Shown here: positions 53,906-62,401 of the stretch, piece by piece | Layout of the letters: the number at the start of each line of letters is the position of its first letter | How positions within the stretch are numbered: the stretch's first letter is position 1 | Assembly: GCF_001645185.1 (NCBI RefSeq) | Contig: NZ_LXTQ01000020.1 | Coordinates: forward strand, 1 to 64,000 | Direction of reading: 5' to 3' | DNA length: 64,000 nt | Origin: Methylobacillus sp. MM3 | GTDB taxonomy: Bacteria; Pseudomonadota; Gammaproteobacteria; Burkholderiales; Methylophilaceae | Notes under the pieces: generated by a model | What the model was told of the DNA's origin: nothing | Seen by the model: only the letters and a program-made list of their open reading frames with translations | Databases searched by the model: none | Made by a program: the position numbers and the translations under genes

Positions 53906-56596
53906 ATGCAGGAAACACGATCCACTTGTTGCTACTGCGGCGTCGGCTGTGGGGTCATCATCCAGTCCGAGAACGACCGCATCATCGGCGTGCACGGTGA
54001 CCCGGAGCACCCCGCGAATTTCGGACGGCTCTGCACCAAGGGTTCCACCCTGCATCTTTCGGCCCGCAGCGAAGGCCGTGCGCTTTATCCGGAAGTCCGC
54101 CGCAGCCGCGCTGAAGCACGCCAGCGCACGACCTGGAACGAAGCGCTGGATCATGTTGCCGAACGCTTTGCCGGCATCATCCGCGAACACGGCCCCGATG
54201 CCGTCGCGTTCTATATTTCCGGCCAGCTGCTGACCGAGGACTATTACGTCTTCAACAAGCTGTCCAAGGGCCTGATCGGCACCAACAACGTCGATACCAA
54301 TTCGCGCCTGTGTATGTCCTCCGCCGTCGCCGGCTACAAGGTGACGCTGGGCGCGGACGCTCCGCCGGCCTGTTACGAGGATATCGACCACACCGGTTGC
54401 CTGTTCATTGCCGGCTCGAATACCGCATTCGCGCACCCCATCCTGTTCCGCCGCATCGAGGACGCCAAGAAACGCAACCCGGACCTCAAGATTATCGTCG
54501 TCGATCCGCGCCGCACCGACACCGCGCAATTCGCCGACCTGTTCCTGCCCATCCAGCCCGGTACCGATGTCGCGCTGTTCAACGGCATCCTGCACATTCT
54601 GCTGTGGGAAGACATGCTGGACCAGGAATTCATCCGCGCCCACACCGAAGGTTTCGATGCGCTCAAGGCCACGGTGCGCGAATACACGCCCAAGATGGTC
54701 GCCGAGATCTGCGGCATCAACGAGGCCGATCTCATTACCGCCGCCAAGTGGTTCGGCCAGGGCCCGACCTTGTCGCTTTACTGCCAGGGCTTGAATCAGT
54801 CCTCCAGCGGCACCGACAAAAACAGCGCGCTGATCAACCTGCACCTGGCTACCGGCCAGATCGGCAAACCCGGTGCCGGCCCGCTTTCGCTTACCGGCCA
54901 GCCGAATGCGATGGGCGGCCGCGAAGTGGGCGGCATGGCCAACCTGCTTTCCGCGCACCGCGACCTCGCCAACGCCGAGCATCGCGCCGAAGTCGCCCGG
55001 CTGTGGAATGTCGATGACGTCCCCGCCACGCCCGGCAAGACCGCCGTGGAAATGTTCGATGCCATCAAGAGCGGCGAGATCAAGGCCGTGTGGATCGCCT
55101 GCACCAATCCCGCGCAGTCCATGCCCGACCTCACCAGCGTGCGCGATGCGCTGGAAAAGGCCGAACTGGTCATCGTGCAAGAGGCCTTCCATAACACCGA
55201 CACCACGCAATACGCTGACGTGCTGCTGCCCGCCACCACCTGGGGCGAAAAGGAAGGCACCGTCACCAATTCCGAGCGCCGCATCACGCATGTCACGCCT
55301 GCTGTCCGTGCACCGGGTGAAGCACGTGGCGACTGGGATATCGCCGTCGATTTCGCACATCGGCTGGGCAAACTGCTGGATAACGGCCGCGACGGACTCA
55401 AGCTGTTTCCGTACACCAGTGCCGAAGAAGTCTTCAACGAACACCGCGAAACCACGCGCGGCCGCGATCTCGACATTACCGGCCTGAGTTACGGCCTGCT
55501 CGATACCCAGGGCCCGCAGCAATGGCCTTTCCCGGAAGGCGCTACCACCGGCCGCGCCCGCCTCTACAGCGACGGCGTGTTCGTCAAACCGGATGGCAAG
55601 GCGCATTTCGCCAACACCCAATACCGGCCCACGGCCGAGAAAACCGACGCGCGCTACCCCTTGCACCTTCTCACTGGCCGCTTGCGCGACCAATGGCACG
55701 GCATGAGCCGCACCGGCAATGTGCCGCAACTGTTCAATCACGTGGAAGAGCCGCTGCTGGCGATGCACGAGAGCGACATGTCGCGCCGCGATATCGCTTC
55801 CGGCGACCTGGTGAAGGTCAGCAGCCGCCGCGGCAGCCTGGTGCTGCGCGCGCAGGCTTCGGAAGAAATGCTGCCGGCGCAGACTTTCATCCCCATGCAC
55901 TGGGGCAGCCAGTACATGAACGGCATGGGTTGCAACAGCCTCACCATAGGCGCGATCGACCCCCTTTCCAAGCAGCCGGAACTGAAGCACGCCGCAATCA
56001 AGGTGGAGAAACTCAACCTGCCGTGGCAGATGGTCGCGATGCGCCGTTGCGACGACCTGACCGTGCTCGACCGCGTGCGCGAGTTGCTGGAATGCTTCGA
56101 ATACGCGAGCTGCGGCCTGTACGGACGCAATCCCGGCATCGTCGTGCTGCGCGCCGCGCATCCGCAGGCCCCGGAGGCGATGATCCATCATCTGGACGAA
56201 TTGCTGGACATGACCGACACCAGCAAGACCATCAGCTATAACGACCCCAGGCGCAACATTTCCAAGCGCATCCTGGTCGAGGGCGGCGAAGTCATCGGCG
56301 TACGCCTACTGGGCGAAACGCTGGCTGCAGGCTGGCTCAAGGAAGTCATGGTGCAGGGCCGCCTGACCGACGAATTGCGCCGTTGGGCGCTCGCGCCCTT
56401 GAGCGCGCCGCCGGTTGGCGGCAAGAGCCGCGGCCGCATCGTCTGCAACTGTCTCGACGTTTCCGAACTGGAAATTCAGGCTGTGGTGGCCGAAGGCGGC
56501 GCTACGGTCGAGAGCCTGCAATCGCGCCTGAAATGCGGCACCAAATGCGGCTCTTGCGTGCCGGAGCTTCGCAGGCTTGCCACAGCGCATAAGTAA
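53906..56596 (+). CDS. nasA: Assimilatory nitrate reductase catalytic subunit
   Basis: Molybdopterin enzyme reducing nitrate to nitrite in the cytoplasm. The 896-residue protein has the N-terminal [4Fe-4S] motif (C8, C11, C15, C43), molybdopterin oxidoreductase domains (TNSRLCMSSAVAGYK, GSNTAFAHPILFRR, QGLNQSSSGTDKN) and a dinucleotide-binding domain (LLTGRLRDQWHGMSRTG). The C-terminal BFD-like [2Fe-2S] domain has CNCLDVSE and KCGTKCGSC. No separate reductase subunit (NasB/NasC) is nearby, so electrons may enter through the C-terminal cluster from a ferredoxin or flavodoxin. A terminator follows. Confidence 0.96.
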   Translation: MQETRSTCCYCGVGCGVIIQSENDRIIGVHGDPEHPANFGRLCTKGSTLHLSARSEGRALYPEVRRSRAEARQRTTWNEALDHVAERFAGIIREHGPDAVAFYISGQLLTEDYYVFNKLSKGLIGTNNVDTNSRLCMSSAVAGYKVTLGADAPPACYEDIDHTGCLFIAGSNTAFAHPILFRRIEDAKKRNPDLKIIVVDPRRTDTAQFADLFLPIQPGTDVALFNGILHILLWEDMLDQEFIRAHTEGFDALKATVREYTPKMVAEICGINEADLITAAKWFGQGPTLSLYCQGLNQSSSGTDKNSALINLHLATGQIGKPGAGPLSLTGQPNAMGGREVGGMANLLSAHRDLANAEHRAEVARLWNVDDVPATPGKTAVEMFDAIKSGEIKAVWIACTNPAQSMPDLTSVRDALEKAELVIVQEAFHNTDTTQYADVLLPATTWGEKEGTVTNSERRITHVTPAVRAPGEARGDWDIAVDFAHRLGKLLDNGRDGLKLFPYTSAEEVFNEHRETTRGRDLDITGLSYGLLDTQGPQQWPFPEGATTGRARLYSDGVFVKPDGKAHFANTQYRPTAEKTDARYPLHLLTGRLRDQWHGMSRTGNVPQLFNHVEEPLLAMHESDMSRRDIASGDLVKVSSRRGSLVLRAQASEEMLPAQTFIPMHWGSQYMNGMGCNSLTIGAIDPLSKQPELKHAAIKVEKLNLPWQMVAMRRCDDLTVLDRVRELLECFEYASCGLYGRNPGIVVLRAAHPQAPEAMIHHLDELLDMTDTSKTISYNDPRRNISKRILVEGGEVIGVRLLGETLAAGWLKEVMVQGRLTDELRRWALAPLSAPPVGGKSRGRIVCNCLDVSELEIQAVVAEGGATVESLQSRLKCGTKCGSCVPELRRLATAHK

Positions 56597-56612
56597 GCGC
56601 TGACATCAAAAT

Positions 56613-56651
56613 AAAAAAGCCCCGAAGAACTGGATTCTTCGGGGCTTTTTT
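56613..56651. terminator. Bidirectional intrinsic terminator (nasA / dienelactone hydrolase)
   Basis: A 16-base-pair stem (AAAAAAGCCCCGAAGA with its complement) around a 7-base loop, with A and T runs at the ends, sits between the convergent nasA and hydrolase genes. It marks the right end of the nitrate region. Confidence 0.92.
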
Positions 56652-56707
56652 ATTTCCGTTATTCCGGGCCATCGCAGACGAAAGCCCGGAATCCGGCAGG
56701 CATCAGA

Positions 56708-57448
56708 TCAGCGCAGCGTGCGGCCGAACAGTTGCAGCGCCAGCTGGTAACCGGTCATCGCCAGTTGCGGATCGTAGCGTTCGCCTTCGTCGCGCATGAA
56801 GGCATGCTGGCCGTTGAATTCGTGCCAGGTGAATACCAGGCCCTGGGTCTCGTTCAGCGCCTTGTAGACCTCGGCACGCTTCTCGCCCGGGATGTGCGGA
56901 TCCTGCTTGCCCCAGATCATCAGCAGCTCGCCCTTGATTTCGTTGCGGCGCTCCATGCTGTGCTGGCCCGGCTGATTGGGGATGGTGTTGGTGTGCAGAT
57001 CGGTAGCGTAAAAGCAGGCGGTCGCCTTCACTTCGGGTTGCAGCGCGGCGCGGAACGCCAGATGGCCGCCGATGCAGAAACCCATCGCGCCGACATCACC
57101 GGTGCACCATGGCTGCTGCTTCACCCATTCGATCAGCGCCTTGTTGTCGCTGTCGTAACTCTCCACCGGTTTGGCCGCCTTGTCGGCGTTGCCCTTGTCG
57201 CGGCCTGCGTCGTCATAGCCCAGCACGGTGCCGATCGGGTTTAGCTCGTGGAACACTTCCGGCACCAGCACAGCATAGCCGTGACCAGCCATCACGCGGG
57301 CGGCGCGCTCGATGGGGCCGGTCTGCTGGAAGATTTCGGAATAAAACAGGATGGCGGGATAGCGTCCCTCGCCTGCCGGCCGGTGCACATAGGTGCGCAT
57401 CGTACCGGTAGGCGTGGATAAATCTGCGATATGACTCTGAACAATCAT
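56708..57448 (-). CDS. Dienelactone hydrolase family protein
   Basis: A 246-residue alpha/beta hydrolase of the DLH family. The nucleophile is a cysteine, C125 in GAMGFCIGGHLAF, with the aspartate in WGKQDPHIP and the histidine in FNGQHAFMRD. True dienelactone hydrolase acts in chlorocatechol degradation, but no such genes are here, so the substrate is unknown. Monocistronic between a terminator and a 109-base gap before tpiA. Confidence 0.92.
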   Translation of the reverse strand: MIVQSHIADLSTPTGTMRTYVHRPAGEGRYPAILFYSEIFQQTGPIERAARVMAGHGYAVLVPEVFHELNPIGTVLGYDDAGRDKGNADKAAKPVESYDSDNKALIEWVKQQPWCTGDVGAMGFCIGGHLAFRAALQPEVKATACFYATDLHTNTIPNQPGQHSMERRNEIKGELLMIWGKQDPHIPGEKRAEVYKALNETQGLVFTWHEFNGQHAFMRDEGERYDPQLAMTGYQLALQLFGRTLR

Positions 57449-57557
57449 TGAATGGCTCCTGGGGAGATAGATTTAGCGCGATTTTATTCTGGAATTTTGA
57501 TGATCCGCACGAGGGCGATCATTTTACATCGCTTCGCGCGGAAAAGGGCTGCCGGGG

Positions 57558-58346
57558 CTAAGGCTTGGCAGTAGCGAGGCAGCGCGTCGCCGTGGCATGT
57601 GCGGCGCGGCAGATGGGCACGAAATCCTCGGCCTTGAGCGAAGCACGCCCGATCAGGCCGCCATCGATGTCCGGCATTTCGAAAAGCTGTTCTGCATTGG
57701 CGCCGGTCACGCTGCCGCCGTAGAGGATACGGACGCTGGCCGCGACCTCGTAATCCAGCTTGGCAATGCGGTCGCGGATGAATGCGTGCACTTCCTGTGC
57801 CTGCTCCGGCGTCGCCGGCTTGCCGGTGCCGACCGCCCACAGCGGTTCATACGCCAGTACGGCATTGTCCAGCACATTGGCGCCGAAGCGCCGGATCAGC
57901 GAATCCAGCTGGCGTCCGACGATATAGTCCGTCCAGTCGGACTCCCGCTCCTCGGCGGTTTCACCCATGCAGAAGATCGGCGTGATACCCGCCTGCTGCG
58001 CGGCAAGAAAGCGTGCGGCGGCAGTATCGTCGGTTTCGTGAAATTGCGAGCGCCGCTCGGAGTGGCCGATCAGCACATGCGTGCAGCCGTAATCCGTCAA
58101 CATGTGCGGCGCCACCGCACCCGTTAATGCGCCGTTCTTGGTGGAGCAGAGATTCTGCCCGCCCCAGGCCACATTGGTGTCTTGCAACAGCTGCTGCGCC
58201 TGGCAAAGATAAGGGTACGGCACGCAGACCACGTAATCGGAATTGTCGTACCCATGCACGCCCGCGACCAGCCCGTCCAGCAGCACTTTGTTCGTGGCGA
58301 TGCTGCCGTTCATCTTCCAGTTGCCGACTACCATCTTGCGTCGCAT
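57558..58346 (-). CDS. tpiA: Triosephosphate isomerase
   Basis: Interconverts dihydroxyacetone phosphate and glyceraldehyde-3-phosphate. 262 residues with GNWKMNG (catalytic lysine), IGHSERR (histidine), AYEPLWAVGTG (glutamate; leucine replaces the usual valine) and ILYGGSV with GGLIGRASL for phosphate binding. In many betaproteobacteria tpiA precedes secG and the nuo operon, but here it is followed by a hydrolase gene instead. Confidence 0.96.
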   Translation of the reverse strand: MRRKMVVGNWKMNGSIATNKVLLDGLVAGVHGYDNSDYVVCVPYPYLCQAQQLLQDTNVAWGGQNLCSTKNGALTGAVAPHMLTDYGCTHVLIGHSERRSQFHETDDTAAARFLAAQQAGITPIFCMGETAEERESDWTDYIVGRQLDSLIRRFGANVLDNAVLAYEPLWAVGTGKPATPEQAQEVHAFIRDRIAKLDYEVAASVRILYGGSVTGANAEQLFEMPDIDGGLIGRASLKAEDFVPICRAAHATATRCLATAKP

Positions 58347-58415
58347 GCTCTTGTTTTTCCTGATTAACCGTCAAGCCCCATTCTAGCGCTAAACCCCGTC
58401 GCCGCGCATGGAATC

Positions 58416-59468
58416 TCAGTCCTTGGGCAAGGTCGACATATCGATCACGAACCGGTATTTCACATCGCTTTTCACCATGCGGTCATATGCTTCGTCTATC
58501 CGGTCCATGGCGATCATCTCGATATCGGACACAATGCCGTGCTCGGCGCAGAAATCCAGCATTTCCTGCGTCTCCGGGATGCCGCCGATCAGCGACCCAC
58601 CCAGTTTTCGCCGTTTGAAAATCAGGCTGCCGACGTTGGGCGATGGATGCGGCTGATCCGGCACGCCCACCAGGCACATTGCGCCATCGCGTTTCAGCAG
58701 TGCCAGGAATTGATCAAGATCGTGCGGCGCAGCCACGGTGTTGAGGATGAAATCGAAACTCAGCGCATGCTGCTTCATCTCGTCCGGGTTCTTCGAAATC
58801 ACCACCTCGTCCGCACCCAGCCGCTTCGCATCCTCTACCTTGCCCGGCGAGGTGGTAAACAGCACCACATGCGCCCCGAACGCCTTCGCGAACTTGACGC
58901 CCATATGCCCCAACCCGCCCAGACCGACCACGCCGACCTTCTGCCCTTTGCTTACTTTCCAGTGCCGAAGCGGCGAATAGGTCGTGATGCCCGCGCACAA
59001 CAGCGGCGCGGCGGCCGCCAGATTGAGCTTTTCTGAAATTCGCAGCACGAAATACTGATCGACGACGATCAGGTTCGAATATCCGCCATACGTTACCTTG
59101 CCGGTATGTTGGTCGGAGCTGTTATAGGTGTACACCGTATGGTCGCAATACTGCTCCAGGCCCTCCTGGCATTCCGGACAGGTACGGCACGAATCCACCA
59201 TGCACCCCACTCCCGCCAGATCGCCCGCCTTGAAGGCGGTGACCTCGCTGCCGACCTTCACCACCCGCCCGACAATTTCATGCCCCGGCACCATGGGAAA
59301 CACGCTGCCACCCCACTCGTCACGCGCCTGATGCACATCGGTATGGCACACGCCGCAATAAAGAATCTCGATCTGAACGTCCTGCGGACCGGGCTCGCGC
59401 CGCTCGAAAGTAAATGTACTCAAAGGTGATTTTGCATCGTACGCGGCATAGCCGTGGGCTTTCAGCAT
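58416..59468 (-). CDS. Zinc-dependent NAD(P) alcohol dehydrogenase
   Basis: A 350-residue medium-chain dehydrogenase. Catalytic zinc ligands are in CGVCHTDVH and GHEIVG, the structural zinc cysteines in CRTCPECQEGLEQYC, and the cofactor motif is GVVGLGGLGHMGVKFA. It is closest to the YahK/cinnamyl-alcohol type that reduces varied aldehydes with NADPH. Substrate unknown; aldehyde detoxification is plausible given fae nearby but not shown. Complete. Confidence 0.94.
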   Translation of the reverse strand: MLKAHGYAAYDAKSPLSTFTFERREPGPQDVQIEILYCGVCHTDVHQARDEWGGSVFPMVPGHEIVGRVVKVGSEVTAFKAGDLAGVGCMVDSCRTCPECQEGLEQYCDHTVYTYNSSDQHTGKVTYGGYSNLIVVDQYFVLRISEKLNLAAAAPLLCAGITTYSPLRHWKVSKGQKVGVVGLGGLGHMGVKFAKAFGAHVVLFTTSPGKVEDAKRLGADEVVISKNPDEMKQHALSFDFILNTVAAPHDLDQFLALLKRDGAMCLVGVPDQPHPSPNVGSLIFKRRKLGGSLIGGIPETQEMLDFCAEHGIVSDIEMIAMDRIDEAYDRMVKSDVKYRFVIDMSTLPKD

Positions 59469-59556
59469 GGCTGGCTCCTTTGTGGATCTAACGTACAGGG
59501 AAGGTCAGTTCGACAAGCCGACCAAGGGCATTGTTCAACCGGATTCCGAAGCGAAC

Positions 59557-59772
59557 TCAGGGCTGCTTGCGCAATGGGTCGAGCAGCGGCTTCAGTCCGT
59601 TGTGATCCATCTCCTGCATCAACGCCAGCAGACGGCCGATTTCACCGGGCGGAAAACCCTCGCGCGCAAACCAGTTCAGGTAATTCCCCGGCAGATCCGC
59701 AATCAGCCGTCCCTTGTACTTGCCGTAAGGCATGGTGCGCGTCACCAGGAGTTGCAGATCATCGGGGGACAT
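59557..59772 (-). CDS. DUF3820 family small protein
   Basis: A 71-residue protein with the DUF3820 core MPYGKYKGRLIADLPGNYLNWF and a C-terminal helix. The fold is small and possibly nucleic-acid binding, and the function is unknown. It starts 10 bases after the nhaD stop with no clear ribosome site of its own, so it may depend on nhaD translation. Confidence 0.88.
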   Translation of the reverse strand: MSPDDLQLLVTRTMPYGKYKGRLIADLPGNYLNWFAREGFPPGEIGRLLALMQEMDHNGLKPLLDPLRKQP

Positions 59773-59782
59773 TATTCAGGCA

Positions 59783-61066
59783 CTACGACAAGAGCCAGCT
59801 CTGCGCCAGATACACGCCCGCGCCGGCAAAATAACCCACCAGTGCGAGCCCGCTCATTTTTCTTACGTACCAGAAGAAATGGATCTTCTCCATGCCCATG
59901 GCAGCGACCCCGGCCGCAGAGCCAATAATGAGGATGGAGCCTCCGGTACCGGCGCAATAGGCCAGAAACTCCCAGAAAAAGTGATCCGGCGGATATTGCG
60001 TCAGGCTGTACATCCCCATGGAGGCCGCCACCAGCGGCACGTTATCGACGATAGCGCTCACCAGGCCGATGGCCATCACGATGACGTCTTGCCTGCCGAT
60101 AGTGTGGTCCAGCCATTCCGCCAGCGACGACAGCAGATGGGTATGCTCCAGCGTGGCGACCGACAACAGAATGCCAATGAAGAAAACAATCGACCCCATG
60201 TCGATACGGCTCAGCGCATTCACCAGGGTCAGTTGCTGCCTGGCTTCGTCTTCCTTGTCACGATGGATAAGATCGCCCACCAGCCACAAAATACCCAGCC
60301 CGAAGAGGATGCCCATGTAGGGCGGCAGATGCGTCACCGTCTTGAATACCGGCACGGCCACCAGAATCCCGAGCCCGAGGAAAAACATCAGGTTGCGCTC
60401 GAAATGCGTCGTGTGAATACCCTGTTGATCCTGTTCCTGAGCGGGAGCAATCACCTCTTTGCCACGCAAAACATATGCAGTGATGACGAGCGGAACCGCC
60501 AGACAGGCCAACGATGGGAGCAGCAAGCCCTGCATGATGGCCATGGTGGTGATTTGCCCGCCTATCCACAGCATAGTCGTCGTCACATCCCCGATAGGCG
60601 TCCACGCACCGCCGGCATTTGCAGCGATTACGATAATTCCCGCAAAAAACAGCCTGTCCTCATGTTTCGCAAGAATCTTTCGCATCAGCGAAATCATCAC
60701 AATGGTGGTGGTCAGGTTATCGAGAATCGCGCTTAGAAAAAAAGTCACGCCCCCGACCAGCCACAGCAATGCAGAAAGCCTGGATGTGCGTATCCGCGAA
60801 GTAATCACATCGAAACCGTGATGCGCATCCACGACTTCAACAATGGTCATGGCCCCCATCAAAAAGAAAACGATCTGCGCCGTATCGGTCAGCGACTCAC
60901 CTAACTCCCCGCTGATTCTGAGATGATCCCCGCCAGTTAAGGCATAGATCGTCCATAGCAAACCCGCCCCCACCAGTGCAGAAGCCGATTTGTTGATTTT
61001 GAGTGGGTGCTCCAGCGCAATCGCAGCGTAGCAGAGAACAAAAATGATGATGATCGCAACAAGCAT
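59783..61066 (-). CDS. nhaD: NhaD-type sodium:proton antiporter
   Basis: A 427-residue inner-membrane antiporter with 11-13 helices. Family motifs are LDNLTTTIVMISLMRKIL, NAGGAWTPIGDVTTTMLW and SAIVDNVPLVAASMGMY, the two inverted halves of the ion-transporter fold. ATG 61066 (MLVAIIIIFVLCY) gives the usual N-terminus; extra in-frame sequence upstream is not hydrophobic. It would extrude Na+ at alkaline pH. Confidence 0.93.
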   Translation of the reverse strand: MLVAIIIIFVLCYAAIALEHPLKINKSASALVGAGLLWTIYALTGGDHLRISGELGESLTDTAQIVFFLMGAMTIVEVVDAHHGFDVITSRIRTSRLSALLWLVGGVTFFLSAILDNLTTTIVMISLMRKILAKHEDRLFFAGIIVIAANAGGAWTPIGDVTTTMLWIGGQITTMAIMQGLLLPSLACLAVPLVITAYVLRGKEVIAPAQEQDQQGIHTTHFERNLMFFLGLGILVAVPVFKTVTHLPPYMGILFGLGILWLVGDLIHRDKEDEARQQLTLVNALSRIDMGSIVFFIGILLSVATLEHTHLLSSLAEWLDHTIGRQDVIVMAIGLVSAIVDNVPLVAASMGMYSLTQYPPDHFFWEFLAYCAGTGGSILIIGSAAGVAAMGMEKIHFFWYVRKMSGLALVGYFAGAGVYLAQSWLLS

Positions 61067-61201
61067 AGTGAGAGCTCTACTAAAACTATTCCAATTACTA
61101 ATCCATTGGGCTATGGGGGTAACTGGACGATTTATTGTCCAGTTATATCCTAGCAACACTGAAGTTTTAACTTCTCCAATTGCATATCTTCGGTGGCAGC
61201 T

Positions 61202-62401
61202 TCACATGCTGCCATTGCTACCCACCAGTCGAGCAGTCTTTGGATCGTAGATCATATTGATGATTGACCCATCCCGAATACGTTGAACAGCTTCGTCAAT
61301 CACATGAAGCGGCACTAGGAACCATTCCCTCGGCTTGACTGGATGTCCAAAGCGATCTTCGATTGTCAAGTCGAGCTGTGCTGGCCCGAGCAAGCGGTGG
61401 AATATATTCTCCAACCTAATACGGTTCAGGTTGTGTAACGTATAGGTGGCGACCACCTCCACGTCAGCCAACATATAAGTAGCATCCTTGGCCGCGCCTG
61501 CGATGCGGGTCTCAACCTTCCCGCCTGTCACGCCGATCTTATGGATCAGCTCTCGGTGCTCGGCGACGAAGGAGTGGCTGGAGAGGCTGCGCAGCACGTA
61601 GATGGTTCCGGTCTCGATGTCGTCAGCCTCAGACGCATCGCCAAAAAGCGGCCCCATGTCCGGATCGGTTAGACGACGACCCGTCTCGTCCTTGTAAAGC
61701 GCACGCTGCAAGGAGCGAAGTAGCAGATCGCTTTCGGTGCCGTTGGCGTAGATAACACGCAAGCGGGCATTTATTTCTTTGTTGGGTGTGCGGTACGGTT
61801 CCTCCATCTCGGCCACATAGGCTAGTTGCCCACCAAGTATGAAAAAATTGCCGATGGCAATACTTGCATCGCGTCCGAAGCGCAGCGTTTTGCGAACGCC
61901 AGACTTCAGCTCCCGATCCACCAGCTCGAACAATGGTTGGAACTCATTAAAATCCGCACACGGCGTTCGGTCGGCGATTTCCTCAACCGCACGCTTTTCA
62001 GCGCTAGAACGCACATGGCGCAGCACATTGATGTCGTTTTGGTCGGCAGGCTCATCGCCAATACCTAACTCGGCCAGCAAGGCGTCTTCGTCCAATTCAT
62101 CCACATTAGCCGCCGTCGCCGCTGTCGCACCAGACAGCAAGCCGGGGGCATCCAGCTCAGCCAGCAAGGTTTGCGCTTCCGGCAACTTGCGTAGCTGGTC
62201 TAGGCGCACCGCATACAGACGCTCGAAGATGTCTCGGTCCTCTCCATGCAACGGAGTGCGGCCGTGTGCCTGATAGAAGCGCAGAATATCCTCGAAGCCG
62301 GCGATAATGCGTTCCTCACGCGGAGTCCGGCTAGAAGCCTTAAGTGGGGTAACCTCTACTCCCAACGCATCCAGCAGCTCGTCATCATCCATTTCAGCCA
62401 T
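61202..62401 (-). CDS. GIY-YIG nuclease-like protein of unknown specificity
   Basis: A 399-residue protein. Residues 1-260 resemble nothing I know and include an acidic stretch (about 100-120). The C-terminal region (about 265-345) fits a GIY-YIG fold of the T5orf172/Mug113 kind: GTIYVLRSL, HKIGVTGGKVETRI with a conserved arginine, and NRIRLENIFHRLL with the metal-binding glutamate E331. ATG 62401 overlaps the stop of the upstream helicase gene by eight bases, so they form one unit. Probably a DNA-cutting effector. Confidence 0.8.
   Translation of the reverse strand: MAEMDDDELLDALGVEVTPLKASSRTPREERIIAGFEDILRFYQAHGRTPLHGEDRDIFERLYAVRLDQLRKLPEAQTLLAELDAPGLLSGATAATAANVDELDEDALLAELGIGDEPADQNDINVLRHVRSSAEKRAVEEIADRTPCADFNEFQPLFELVDRELKSGVRKTLRFGRDASIAIGNFFILGGQLAYVAEMEEPYRTPNKEINARLRVIYANGTESDLLLRSLQRALYKDETGRRLTDPDMGPLFGDASEADDIETGTIYVLRSLSSHSFVAEHRELIHKIGVTGGKVETRIAGAAKDATYMLADVEVVATYTLHNLNRIRLENIFHRLLGPAQLDLTIEDRFGHPVKPREWFLVPLHVIDEAVQRIRDGSIINMIYDPKTARLVGSNGSM

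Noticed and set aside
53900-56191. 763-codon open frame antisense to nasA
   Set aside because: Same reason: nasA is certain, and the antisense product is compositionally a shadow.
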